From assembly GCA_029449235.1 (NCBI GenBank), contig JANATG010000002.1, positions 2,728,001 to 2,792,000 of the forward strand: a stretch of DNA of 64,000 nucleotides, in the 5' to 3' direction. Position numbers and translations under genes: made by a program. The notes beneath the pieces were generated by a model. The model searched no databases. It was not told where the DNA came from and was given only the letters and a program-made list of their open reading frames with translations. The first letter of the stretch is position 1. Each line of letters opens with the position of its first letter. Origin of the DNA: Linnemannia schmuckeri (Eukaryota; Mortierellomycota; Mortierellomycetes; Mortierellales; Mortierellaceae). This document shows, in pieces, positions 22,901 through 32,991 of the stretch.

Positions 22901-23807
22901 GCAAGCGAACTGTATTGCATACTCGACTGATGGTCTTCAGATCGCCACGGCCGGACACAAAGGCGACGTACACATTTGGGATGTCGCCACAGGGACGTCC
23001 GACTTTGTCCTTGAGAGTCATCAGGCCGGCATTGACGCTCTGGCGTTCTCACCGTGCGGGCAATGGATAGCTACCGGGAGCAAGGACAAGATCGTGCGAC
23101 TCTGGAAGTTTTGTTCCGGTAGAGAGCTCGTTCATACCCTCACTGGCCACTCCAAAACAGTCACTAACCTGGCATTTTCAATGACTGGTCTACAGATCTC
23201 ATCGGAAAGCGGAGACAAGACATATCAAATCTGGAGGAAGGAGTCAAGCGATTTTAGAGCACTTTTGGGTCGCTATTTGGGAGGACCGGATTTGGCTGTC
23301 GACTATTCACCGAGCGGTCGTCAGGACGCAACTAGCTTACTCTCAGAAATGCGACCCATTGACGTACATGGCGCAAATGAGACTCATCGTTACCTTCCAC
23401 GCCAAGACACTATATATGGCCTTGCGTTTTCGTCCTGCGGTCAGTGGATCGTAATACGCAGCGAGCGGTCGATCCGACTGTGGAACTCTGTTGCACGATA
23501 CGGAGCGCAAACTTGGAAGTGTATGGCCGTAATTGAGGAGTTCTTTGGACAAGTTAACAGTGTTGCTTGGAGGCCTAGGTCGTTGGAGTTTGCTACTGGT
23601 TGCGATGATGGATCTGTTCGAGTTTGGAAGGTGTTGGAAAAGGGGGGCCGAGTGTCCGTTCAAATGATTTGGAGCTCCGGACCTGCTGTTCTTGCCTCCA
23701 CGGGTGCTATCATAGCCAACGCGGCCGGCCTCAGTACAACCAATCGCGCGTTGCTCAAGCAGCGCGGTGCCATCCATAGATCTCTAGAGCTGGATGAGGA
23801 GATGTAG
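19992..23807 (+). CDS. NLR-like STAND NTPase: NACHT, pentapeptide repeats, WD40 repeats
   Basis: Intact protein of 1271 residues in one coding exon. Residues 1 to about 110 are Ser-rich and polar. A NACHT-type NTPase follows, with Walker A GDSGAGKST at 152-160 and Walker B LLLICDGYDE with its acidic residue at 224; a downstream ITCRTQYLG segment fits sensor 1. Around 300-470 lies the helical part of the NTPase module (FLLTLALESLP, YRFVHQSVLEYFYS). Residues about 571-625 are pentapeptide repeats (GADLSGGQFDSAQLQGADLT). From about 634 to 1240 there are around 14 WD40 repeats (YSPDGHQILSGSKDRTLRFW type). In STAND proteins the repeat array senses a ligand and the NTPase switches oligomerisation; fungal members are linked to non-self recognition. 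That role here is inference from architecture. No recognisable N-terminal effector domain is seen. Confidence 0.92.
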   Translation: MSSSSSYEHSQSQSSAAFPPSKNHRDLINNGKRILSQLDRPAKFRRSLSATTSTSIALQRIQRNALDRSNSFSGATSWSSHLSAPYTFPEIPTVEYALNTLRNQRLEEYKQAVYIPPLAKPNLQAPYNKLFSLTDKVQEFLAGDDQVMLILGDSGAGKSTFIRHLEYDLWNDYEFGGRVPLFINLPALERPEKDLIVEQLWAYKFSEMQIQELEQRHQLLLICDGYDESQLTVNLHSTNFLNRTGHWKAKLLITCRTQYLGPDYRDHFVPTAVDQYHRVANNLFQEAVIAPFSKSQIESYVDHYVPLEPRTWVKDDYMDKLTTIPNLMDLVKNPFLLTLALESLPKVVQGTTNLSSLHITRVELYDTFVEHWMGVNKRRLQNQKLSTDDQKTFNELKDDGFERNGIEFQQDLAAAIFREQDGRPVVDYSHRRDKTSWKAVFFRPEPDTSLLRGASLLSRAGNQYRFVHQSVLEYFYSRTVRGPVYDDDEFAPQLQRDTTTSPPIGDHPLSQRVLITEPSIVQFLAERVTLDSDFKRHLLAIIEQSKTDEQAALASANAITILVKAGVQFNGSDLQCIRIPGADLSGGQFDSAQLQGADLTGVNLSRSWIRQADFGNAQMEGVRFGELSYLKEAERVKACVLSPDGKSLATGLKNGDINIYNTTTWRQTRVSWGHSHGVVSLAYSPDGHQILSGSKDRTLRFWDFSTTDRGGLIRVLPTSVTSAVFSPTGHQFAFADTDRSVKLCDAQTATVLYVLGGYTRAVTGLAYSPNGEQIACGSYDGTIRIFNTQSGLLTKDMESRSEGLRCIAYSPDGRRIVSGFRKGMLQLWEMASGKQGPIWRAHADDVSCTRFSPNDQLFASSCIDGTVKLWDAQARSLLFVFVGHHGCVTSLMFTPDGSQLVSSSRDKTIRFWEVSTAGSGLGLHGPSDPVSGVAYSPSGLSLVSCRQNGAVQQYNAISGELEQVFSTSCLQANCIAYSTDGLQIATAGHKGDVHIWDVATGTSDFVLESHQAGIDALAFSPCGQWIATGSKDKIVRLWKFCSGRELVHTLTGHSKTVTNLAFSMTGLQISSESGDKTYQIWRKESSDFRALLGRYLGGPDLAVDYSPSGRQDATSLLSEMRPIDVHGANETHRYLPRQDTIYGLAFSSCGQWIVIRSERSIRLWNSVARYGAQTWKCMAVIEEFFGQVNSVAWRPRSLEFATGCDDGSVRVWKVLEKGGRVSVQMIWSSGPAVLASTGAIIANAAGLSTTNRALLKQRGAIHRSLELDEEM

Positions 23808-24488
23808 AAATAATTTATAGAACAAAATCAAGACCTCCACGCATAACGTTTTTCTTAGAACTTGAACTTAGGCTTCCTTATTGCATAAATTGCATAATTT
23901 ACCGCAGTAGTACACTCCACTATTACATTATGACCCTGTTGCAAGTACGCAATTAGGGGTATAGAAAGGCAGCCCAATTTTTTCTTTGGGTGCAACGCCC
24001 AAAACAAAAGGCATAGTGTTACTCAGGGAGAGGATCGAAGGCCAAAGTTGTAGGACCGTCGTTAAGTCCTCAATTGGTACGGGGAAAGGGAGTTGTAGGT
24101 TGAAGGGAGGTTAATAGTAGGGAGTAGTGTAATCGTGTCCTAAAGAATCACACAAAACGATATACTGCAGCGCGCCAGCGAAACCCTTGTCAGTACTGCT
24201 CTCGTCCAAGAAGTGGTGTGTAAAAGGACAGAGAGCAGACAAGAGGGCTTGACGCACTACTAAGACTATGTCTACTAAGACTATGTCTACTATTGCGCGT
24301 TTTCACATAAAATATTTTATTTTGGCCGCTAAACCCCGATTAGCCGGCTATTCGCGACTATGTTTTTGTTCCAAACCCATACAAACTCCGCTCACAGGTA
24401 GATTAACGGTTAATTTTTTAACTCATTTTGGTTGAAAGGCACAATAAAGATTATAACTGCTAATCTTAGGCGTCGCCACCGCTGCCTT
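23808..24488. other. Intergenic region with a short tandem duplication
   Basis: No gene is seen. At 24257-24286 a 15-base unit (CTACTAAGACTATGT) is repeated twice in tandem, with a partial third copy to 24292. A GC-rich patch near 24330-24350 is flanked by AT-rich DNA. The stretch separates the NLR 3' end from the transposon and may hold older element debris, but no terminal repeats were identified. Confidence 0.45.
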
Positions 24489-24575
24489 CACTCCATTTTG
24501 CAGAAAAATCCATTTTTCATAGGAAAAATTGGACCTTTTTACTGAATTGAAAATACAAGGGGATGTTATTCAGTT
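24489..24575 (+). repeat. Left terminal inverted repeat of the pogo-like element
   Basis: About 87 bases matching the reverse complement of the right end, with a few mismatches and small gaps. Shared blocks include CACTCCATTTTGCAG, ACTGAATTGAAA and GTTATTCAGT. It is unusually long for a classical pogo TIR. Confidence 0.88.
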
Positions 24576-24666
24576 CATTGTGATGGCTAGCTTTACCTTA
24601 TATCCATGCAAAGCTTACCTTTATCTACATCAACAGCGCGGGCTGTTTTGTTCCAACCTTTCCCAT

Positions 24667-26586
24667 ATGCCAAAAAACAAAGGACTCCGCAACAACACCA
24701 GTACATGTCCGCGAGGCTTCCCTCTCTCGGACATCACATCTATGATCAATCAACTCAAGAACGGCAACTCAGTACTAACGGAAGAAGTGCAGGCGCTGGA
24801 CTACTTACTATTGGCTAAAGCTCGGGCTGGTGCCGGCAAAGCCATCGAACAACAACCTCAAAAACCTGCTAGACCGAAACGTCGTAAAGGCGAGAGAGGC
24901 GAAGGGTATACTCTAGGCGTCGGATGGAGCTGGTCGAGATCTTTCGCCATCTCAGTAGGAGAACAGACGTGAAGGTTACACCTGGCAAGTTCCATGGGTT
25001 CGTACACCTCCCCATCTCCAGAAAGTCGATCATCCAGTGGAACAAGGACTTTGACAAGATTTGTTTTGATGTGGCGCATGACCGAGGCGACAAATGTATG
25101 CTATCAATAAATCCAACCAACCTGATACGATACATACTGGCCAAAACTCTCTACGAGTGGCAATTGGAGGTCCGAAAGAAAAATGGTGTTGTCAGTGGTC
25201 TTCAGCTTGAGGCCGCAGCCGGTTCTGTTCTTCATATTCTTACGGACTTCATTTACAGCTTCCACGATATCTCCCATGATCGTACAATCTCCTTTACGAC
25301 GTCGTGATGTTCGAGGATGACACAGGAGTACGGTATCGCCTACTGCAGTCTCAAAGGAGAAGCAGGATCTGTCAACAAGGACGCCATTGCAGAAAGGATG
25401 AACGAAATCCGCAACATCTGCTCTAACTTCGAGCCCGACGACATCTATAACTGCGATGAGACTGGCATGTATCTCAGGGAGCTTTCCACACGCTCTTATA
25501 CCACGGAGGAGCTCGCGAGCGGTGCCAAACCAGAGCAGGGAACCGCGAATCGAGTGTCTGTTCTCTTCTGTGTCAACGCCACTGGATCTTCGCTTGTCCG
25601 AGCGCCAACAATAGAGGCTTTGAGACCCCTTGTCATGGATAAGGCTTCAAACATGTTGTATCTTTGTTCTAAAAAAATGGAAATTAATTGTCAATTAATT
25701 ACCCTGTCTTGTTTCTTGTTATTCTAGGTACGCATCTTTCTCGAGGTATCCAGCAACGTCCTGAAGTCCCTATCACCCCCCTAAAACATGCAAATGGATG
25801 CATGACCTGGGATCTATTCAAGGACTGGTTTCATTCTCTCGATGACATACTCACCAATAGGAGTCTTCTGCTTATCTACTCATGTGGAGCGCACGGCAAA
25901 CCTAGCGACAAGAACCCACTTACAGGAGAGACGTGAAAACATCTCAGATCGAACGCCTGCCACCTCATTCGACATCCGTCACCCAACCTTTGGACCAAGA
26001 AAGAATCTGCGTATTCAAACAACAATACCTCGAGATGCTCAGCAACAAAGTAGTTGCGCAAAAGTTCGCCACTGGAAAGAAGATTACCCACGGCGAGGCA
26101 TGGTCGCTTAATCCATACGCGTGGTCTCATGTCAAGGCTGCGATAGTGAGACATTGTTTTTGTAAAGCAGGAGTCCTCTCAAAGGCACAAGTTGACTGGC
26201 TGGAGCAAAACTCGTTGAACGTGAAAGAGCAAACACCACTGTATCCACTTATAGTAGATGCAGACGCAAGTCAAGTCAAGAAGCGCTATGTGCGTTTGGT
26301 AGCTTCGGTCATGGACGGAGACAAGATTCGGTTTTCGTTCGCCAAGAATCGAAAGGATGCCCAGGATATGGTAGAGGAGATCAAGCAGAGGGTGCTCGGC
26401 AAGATCGCCAAGGGATACGGCTCGCGATACAGAAGTTCGGCCATCGAGCACGATGCTGTCGAGTCATTCAAGTCCAAGCACGGGGAGGAACCTGTGGCGG
26501 CTATGCTGGTCGAGATGCTTGAGGATGAAGCTGCATTTGACCGAAAGGTAGCACGGCATGTGATCCGTAAATCCAAGCAGAGATAA
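24667..26586 (+). pseudogene. Inactivated pogo/Tigger transposase
   Basis: The transposase is spread over several frames. Residues from MPKNKGLRNN (24667) give an N-terminal helical part. After a frame change near 24910-24930 comes a helix-turn-helix-like segment (ISRKSIIQWNKDF), then LAKTLYEWQLEVRKKNG and SGLQLEAAA, resembling the CENP-B-type DNA-binding part. After another break near 25300 the DDE core appears with the first catalytic Asp in YNCDETGM (about 25455). The second catalytic position reads LLLIYSCGAH (about 25880) where the family has LLLID-N, so the Asp is Tyr. After a stop at 25934-25936 the third Asp is present in QPLDQ (about 25990). A stretch near 25680-25727 could be an intron or an AT-rich insertion. 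The final open segment ends at 26586. Confidence 0.85.
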
Positions 26587-26589
26587 TCT

Positions 26590-26675
26590 GGACTGAATAA
26601 CACCCCCTTATATTTCAATTCAGTAAAAGATCCATTTTTCCCTATAAAAAGTGGATTTTTCTGCAAAATGGAGTG
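26590..26675 (-). repeat. Right terminal inverted repeat of the pogo-like element
   Basis: About 86 bases; the reverse complement aligns to the left repeat along its whole length. Followed by TA at 26676-26677, the expected target dinucleotide of this superfamily. Confidence 0.88.
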
Positions 26676-26800
26676 TAGGATAAAACAACTTGGACATCCA
26701 ATGGAACAAGAATGCATTATCACAAAGAAGCTAATCTACAGAGACATAAAGTACAAACGCAAAAACGTACACGCGTCAAAAACTACTATAAACACTCTCC

Positions 26801-29057
26801 TCAGTTTTCCTCAGAGTCAGAGTCTTCAGAGCCCATAGAGGGTGGCAACTTCTCACGCTCAGCAAGCCTGGGCTCCATCTTGATTGACTGCTGCTCCACC
26901 TTGACCTGTGCATTGGGCTCAGGTGTCGATGAAGATGAAGTCGACGACGAAGACGAAGACGATTGCTCCTTCCCCTCCTCTGAATCTTCATCCTCATCAT
27001 CATTCCCCTTCTTCTCGCTCTTCTCCTGAATATACTTTTCAAACTTCTTCCGGGGACTCTCAGAAGCAGCTGAGGGACGACCACGAACAGTGGGCCTGTT
27101 CAAAAACAACACAGCTGCAGCTCTAACCTCAGGATCCTCAGACGTTAAATCCATCCTTGCTTTGGCAATTGCGCTAGCTAGATTGCGGTTGTACTTGCGC
27201 TTGTTCCAAAGTTTGAGTTCCTTGCGCTGTTCATCCGTCAGAGTGGCGGGATCCTGCGCCTCCCACCTTTCCAATTCCTCCACATCCTCATCTTTGCGAC
27301 GGGCACCACCTTTGTTGTGTCCCTTAGTAACTAAAACGAGTAATTAATTACAAACAGCACGTTAATCATTGTTTCCTTCATACTATACATTGGGATAGTG
27401 AATATCAAAAATAACTGAGGATGGGTTACCTAGTGGGGAGTCATCAGAGTCATCAGAGTGGTAGCCCTTGTTCACGACCTTCTTGCCCTTGGCAGCAGCA
27501 GAAGGACTAGCTGACTTGGAGGACTCTTCGTCAGTAAAAGCAGCAGCCTTCTTGGCCTTGGGCTTGGTCTCCTTGCCATTGCCTTCGGCCTCCTTGACAG
27601 CCTTAGTAACCTTGCCTTGTTCCTTCTTGGCCTTGGCCTGTTCCTTCTTGGTCTCAGTCTGCTCCTTCTTGACCTCGACGGCGACAGGGACGTGGTTTTC
27701 AGAGACCTCCATCAGCTTCTGTGCCTTGTGATACGCGCTGATCTCCCTCATGATATCGTCCTCAGACTTGTCCTTGCTATCCTTGGGGAAAGGAATAATA
27801 GCAGCGGTCTTCTTGACCTCATTCTCGGCCGCCTTGGCAGGAGCGGGAGAAGGAGCTGGGACGGCGTCGACCTTCTTGGCGTTCTTCTGCTTCTTGGGGG
27901 TAGCGGGAGCAGGGATAGGTACCGGGCTGGCAGAAGTTTCAGACGCCTCAGGGGTGGCAATGCCGGATGCCGTCTTCTTCTTCTTCTCCAGCGCATGTGC
28001 AGCAGATATGTTTAGCATGATCTGCTCCTCAGTCAGATCAGCATAGGCAGCCTGGAGGGCCTTGTCCTCAGCAGTCTCCTTGAAGGCATTGATGGCAGGA
28101 GTGGCGACGACCTCTTTCTTGATGACAGCCCTGGGCTTGGTCTCAGTAGAGGGAGCGGTGGTTTCTTTCTTGGACTTCTTGGCCTTGGGGACAGGGATAG
28201 AAGAGCCAGTGGCGTCGGACGCGACAGTGATCGCCGAAGATGAGGACGATGACGACGAAGAAAAGGAAGAAGAGGGAGAAGAAGATGTCTCTCCTTCGAC
28301 CTTTCGCTTAGTCGGCTTGCCCAACTTCTTGGCCGAGAGCAGCTCTCTGGTGACATGGACATCGCACTGCTTGCCGAGGACATCGCGAATGAGGTATCTC
28401 TCGGGGATCTTGGAGTACTGCCAGTTCTTGAATCCGCAGAGACCATAGGGACTAATTTGTATAGAAGATCGGAGAGAGAAGGGAAGATTGTTTTGATAGG
28501 TTAGCGGAGCGAGTAGGAAGTGAGAGAGAGGATATTTAGTGGCGAAATAGATGTTGAAGACGCGTTCTCTTGATCATAACGATATGATAGAGACGCGTCT
28601 GTGCTCTTAGTAAACAATCCAACATTGTGGACCATCAAAATTGGTAATAATCAAAATATAGGAAAGGGGCCATGCGGATAAAATATGCATTCCACATGCG
28701 TGTGCTGTGCAAGGCAAAGGTCAACAAACAGGAACGCATGAGGGAAGGGAAGAAGGACGCAAATACAGAAAAGGTGTAGATAATAACTTACGCTTCTTCG
28801 GCATAGAGACGATGCAGCTCGTCGTTGATAACGTCTTTCAATTCGTAAAAGGACTTGTCCCCATCAGCAACAGCGACAAACTTCCTTCGGGGTCCAGGGA
28901 TGGTAATTGGATCGATGGGCTTGATCGTGACAGCGGGGTCGGGAAAGTCGACAAGGACTTGAACCCTGTGCGGGTTGTTGATGACCTTCTTCTTGCTAGT
29001 CGTGGTGGTGGCCGCGGTGGTGGTCTTGGTGACCTTGGAAGGAGCAGTGGTCGACAT
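26801..29057 (-). CDS. Probable nucleolar protein with Dnt1/Net1-like N-terminal domain
   Basis: Three exons, 29057-28792, 28451-27430 and 27330-26801, give 605 residues with consistent phases and GT-AG introns. Residues about 30-135 (RVQVLVDFPDPAVTIKPI, FVAVADGDKSFYELKDVI, then PYGLCGFKNW and YLIRDVLGKQCDVHV) resemble the ubiquitin-like N-terminal domain of Dnt1/Net1, nucleolar proteins that hold Cdc14-type phosphatase at rDNA. This match rests on pattern and order only. The middle is long, Lys/Ala/Ser/Pro-rich and disordered. A compact basic block near the C-terminus (LKLWNKRKYNRNLASAIAKA, VRAAAVLFLNRPTVRGRP) looks conserved but is unknown to me. The end is acidic (SEDSDSEEN). It lies directly downstream of pol5 on the same strand. 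If the domain match fails, treat it as an uncharacterised nuclear protein. Confidence 0.72.
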
Positions 29058-29583
29058 CGTGTAAAGTGGTGAGTAGGGTTGTTTGTTGGGCTGATGAACG
29101 TTGGTTTAGATAAAAAAAAAAAAAAAAAAAAAAAAAAAATGATGGATGATCTTGAAGTCAGGCTATGATCTTTGCTGTTATACGGGGGAAAAAAAACAAG
29201 TGGGATAAAGGCAGAGAAAAGCCACCGATTTTGGAGTTAGGATTTGCAAGATGGGGTGACAGGCACGCAGAGAGTGGGAAAGACAAAAATTTTAGTCGAG
29301 AGTGGGGACACGCCTACCAAGGCAACATTCCCATGGATAGGAAAGGGCACCGTCATCAGCGATGTCCATGTGCTGACTCAGACTCACACATAGATCAACG
29401 AAAAAAGCAGCGGAAATTCATGCGACATGGGTGATAATTGGATGAATACATTTGTCGTGTAGGATGCATAGTGTGAAAAAATAATAGTGAAGAGAAAAAG
29501 AGAAAAAGAGAAAAAAAAAAAAGAAATACTAAAATGCAAGTGAACAAAAAGAAAAATGAAGAAAAAAAGAATACAAGGCTAAA
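29058..29583. other. Intergenic region between pol5 and the Dnt1-like gene
   Basis: 526 bases with the pol5 3' end and the upstream region of the Dnt1-like gene (minus). It contains a 28-A run at 29112-29139 and an AAAAAG-rich stretch at 29490-29530. No gene is supported. Confidence 0.6.
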
Positions 29584-32500
29584 TTATGCCTCAATGCTCT
29601 CCTTCTTGCCGCCTCCAACCTTGCGCTTCTTCGACCGATGCGCCTTCTTTTTTGAGCCGCCCTTCTCCTCCGCCTCAGCCTCTCGCTTCCGCTTCTGCTG
29701 CTTCTCCTGCTTCTTCGTCGACCCCGATGGCAACTTGATATCCGATCCAATCAATACCAGCATCTGCTGAATCATCGAACGGAGCGCTCCACTGCTGAAC
29801 CGGCTGTCCTCGCTAATCTTCTGGAGCAATGGTCCGAGCTTCTCCGTCTCCCAGATCTCCGTCACGCTGCGGTCCTCTGCACGCTTGACCATCCTTGCCG
29901 ACAAAATCGCAAACTTGAGAATCTCACGCAGACGAGCGACGTTCAATCCCTTGGCAGACTTGATCTCCTCACTGGTCGACTCCACAAACGCTCCCTCAAA
30001 GGTCTCGATCAACGAGCCACGGATCAAAGGAAGGGTCTGCAAGAACAGCTCCTCAAATTCGGGCGTCTTCTTGTTCGACAGTCGCTTAACAAGAGCAGAC
30101 AACATGTTGAAAGCCATGGCCTGACGGAAAGATTTGACGGTTGCCTTGGGGCTAGTGTAGGCAAGAAGCGTGCTTGAAAGGTGCCATGCGAGATGAGGGA
30201 AACGCTCAATAAACTCCATAAACATCTTGGCCGACAAGTTCGAGTTCTTGCGCGTCATAAACTCCTTCAAGCTGTCGCTATAAAGAGCAACAATACGGTC
30301 CTGCTTGGTCTTGAGAGCGGCCTCCTCGGGGTCCATGGCGGCAGTAGTCTTGCCCTTAGCTCCACGAGTCTTCTTCAGGGGGGCCTCGACCTTGGTCTCA
30401 CCAACAGCAGTCTTCTCGTCCTGACCACCAATGAGCACCTTAACCAAAAGAACCGACAAATCACCGCACAATCCAGAGAACTTGGCATCAGGCGACTTCT
30501 TGGCGAGTTCGTGGACCTGGATCAGGATCTCAAAGACAGCCTCGTCGTTCACATCGCGGGGATAGTCCTTGATCTTGGCAAGCTTGTTGCGGAGAAGAGC
30601 CGAAATCTTGTCGTGGACGGGCTTGTTGGCAGCCGAGGGTATGAGGACAAGCGACAGCAAGGGCACAATCAGGTCGAGAACCAGCTCGTTGGACGACTGC
30701 TTCTTGATATACAGCTCCAAGAGATCGAGGACCTTATTCTTGAAGTGGATGAGAGTCTGCTTAGCGTCCTTTTGCTGGGCCTTGGCCAACTTCTTCTGCC
30801 TAAAGATCTCGTTCAGCTTGTCGTCGAAAGCCATCATCTGGTCGTCATCCAACAGCTCTTCTTCAGACTCGTCTTCGTCGTCGGCATCCTTGACGTTCAA
30901 TGCGGCGGCAAGCTTCTTCCTGAACTCCTCGTCTACGGGGGCGTTGTCGTCCTCATCCTCGTCAACATCCATATCCTCAGACTCATCCTCATCATCCTCC
31001 GAGTCACCGTCCTCGCCGTCCTCCTCGTCGTCGTCCGACTGATTGTGCGCATCGGCCTCAGCATCATCATCCTCCTCTTCTTCACCAAACATGTCGTCCT
31101 TGTTGTCCTTGGTCTGAAGAGTCGACAACATCAACTCCAATCCAGTCTTGGTCATCTTGTCGCAGAAGATAACAAAGACTTGCTCGGAGACGTGGCGAAG
31201 CAAAGCCGAGGGCTTGATCAAGAAACTGAGCAAGATATCGACAATGACCTCAACGGGCTGGATCTCTTCCTCCTCATCGTCGTCGTTCGAGGCAGCCTTC
31301 TTGCCGTTGGCCTTCTTGGGGGTAGCAAAAACCTTGTCGTAACAGTCGTGCAATTCTCCGAGAATGTTGGTTGAATCCTCGGGCTCGACGTACAGCTGAA
31401 GGATCATTTGGACAAAGAGCAACTCGAAAGCCTTGTACTGGGGCTTGAGCTCCTTGGAGGCCTTCTTGGCCTTGTCCTGGATCTTGGTAACGAGGGCAAG
31501 GGCGGTCTTCTTGGCCTTGGCAGCCTCATCGCCGAGGATGACGAGACTCTCAAAGTTCTTGTTCTTCTCGAGGTCGACAATCATGTGGAGGGCAAATGAG
31601 CACCAGAAGGTGCCGTCCAACATAGTGCCGTTCAACTTGCGGCTGTAGTTGACAGTCTCGACCTCATCCGACTCCTTCTTGACAGCGAGGGGGGCCATGG
31701 TGGAGAGCTCAGCCATCATGCCGTAAAAGCGGTTCCTGCAATGCTCACGGGTGGCGGTAGAGAGGGAGGGGGTGGGCAGAGCGTGGGCCTCGGTGTACTT
31801 GCTCTTGGCATCGACTTTCTTGATGTCAAAGAAGGCGTGCATGAGGAAAAACTCAAGGATCGACTTGATCCAGCCTTCTTCCCTGGGAACCTTAGGGTTG
31901 CGGAATAAGGAAAACATTTGATCAATGGTCCACTGTCTGCTGATGTCGATACGCTTGCCGCGCTCCATGTTGTTCGAGTCGGGTCCGTCCTGGTTCAAAA
32001 AGGCCTTGGTGAGGTACTGGAGGTAGTGCTTGATGTGAGAGACGTCCAAACCACCCAACAGGGTCTCGACAGTCTTAGAGCGGGACATTCTGTCAAAGTT
32101 GGGGTTGCTGTCCAAGAGCTGAGTGATCAAAGTCAGGCGAACGGCCTCGTTGGTGTCGGCCTTGGCATGCATGGCAGTCATAGTGTGCTTGGCAGCCTTG
32201 TTGAGGAAGCGATCCTCGCTCGAGAGATTGTTGACAAAGCAGCGCATAAAGTTAGTGGTGAAGACAAGAGGAATCTGATCCTCTCCAAGAACTGGCAAAA
32301 CCTTTTCAAAGATTTGGAATCCCCAGTACTTGCGCTCGTGTGATGAGCTCGAATCGAAGAGCGTAGCTATTTAATGTTATAAACAGCAAACGAAATGAAT
32401 CATTAATACGAAGTGACAACTTTGTTCTAAGATTCCAAATCCTTTGCCTTGATCATATGAGAAAGGCTTCCTGCATGTGCCACTGTTACTTACAATCGAT

Positions 32501-32955
32501 AACAACGTTCCAAAAGTCACGGAAGGGCGCAATCTGAGAGTTGGGGACAGATGCGCCAAAGTACTGAGCGAGGACGCGGTCCCAGACAGGGTGAAGGTTC
32601 TGTCTCCAGCTGGATGAGGCCTGGGTGCCATCCTCGGTCGAAGTCTCCTTGAGCAACATACCGAGGTACTTCAGGTTGGAGGAGTGAAGGAGGATGGGGT
32701 TCTTCCATGATTTTCCGAGAGTCTTTGTCCAGTTGATTTGTTCGTCCTTGGACAATTGCTTGTTGACTTCATCCAGATGTTCCCGGAGGGTGATAGCTAC
32801 GCTGAGCTGGTCTGGGGTGTTGACACCATCCGCGAAGAGGGTGTCGACGACGTATTTAATAGACTTTGGGTGTTTCACGATCTATTATATAAAGATGTAC
32901 TGGTTAGTAAGATGTCATTTGACCCGATGTAAATGTTGATTGTAATCAAGGAGTG

Positions 32956-32991
<36 letters not shown>

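Larger units (their letters stand above)
24489..26675 (+). mobile_element. Degenerate pogo/Tigger-type DNA transposon (Tc1/mariner superfamily), about 2.19 kb
   Basis: Two long terminal inverted repeats (24489-24575 and 26590-26675) bracket a broken transposase on the plus strand. Both ends begin CACTCCATTTTGCAGAAAAA. The right end is followed by TA, and the left end is preceded by TT, compatible with a TA target duplication in which one base has since changed. The encoded relic shows a DDE superfamily endonuclease core (YNCDETGMYLREL; LPPHSTSVTQPLDQ) typical of pogo/Tigger/CENP-B-like elements. The element lies between the NLR gene and the Dnt1-like gene and interrupts neither. Confidence 0.88.

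Noticed and set aside
30181..31374. 397-residue open frame on the plus strand
   Set aside because: Antisense to pol5 exon 5. Its Val/Leu-rich sequence comes from the reverse complement of the acidic tract and helical repeats.
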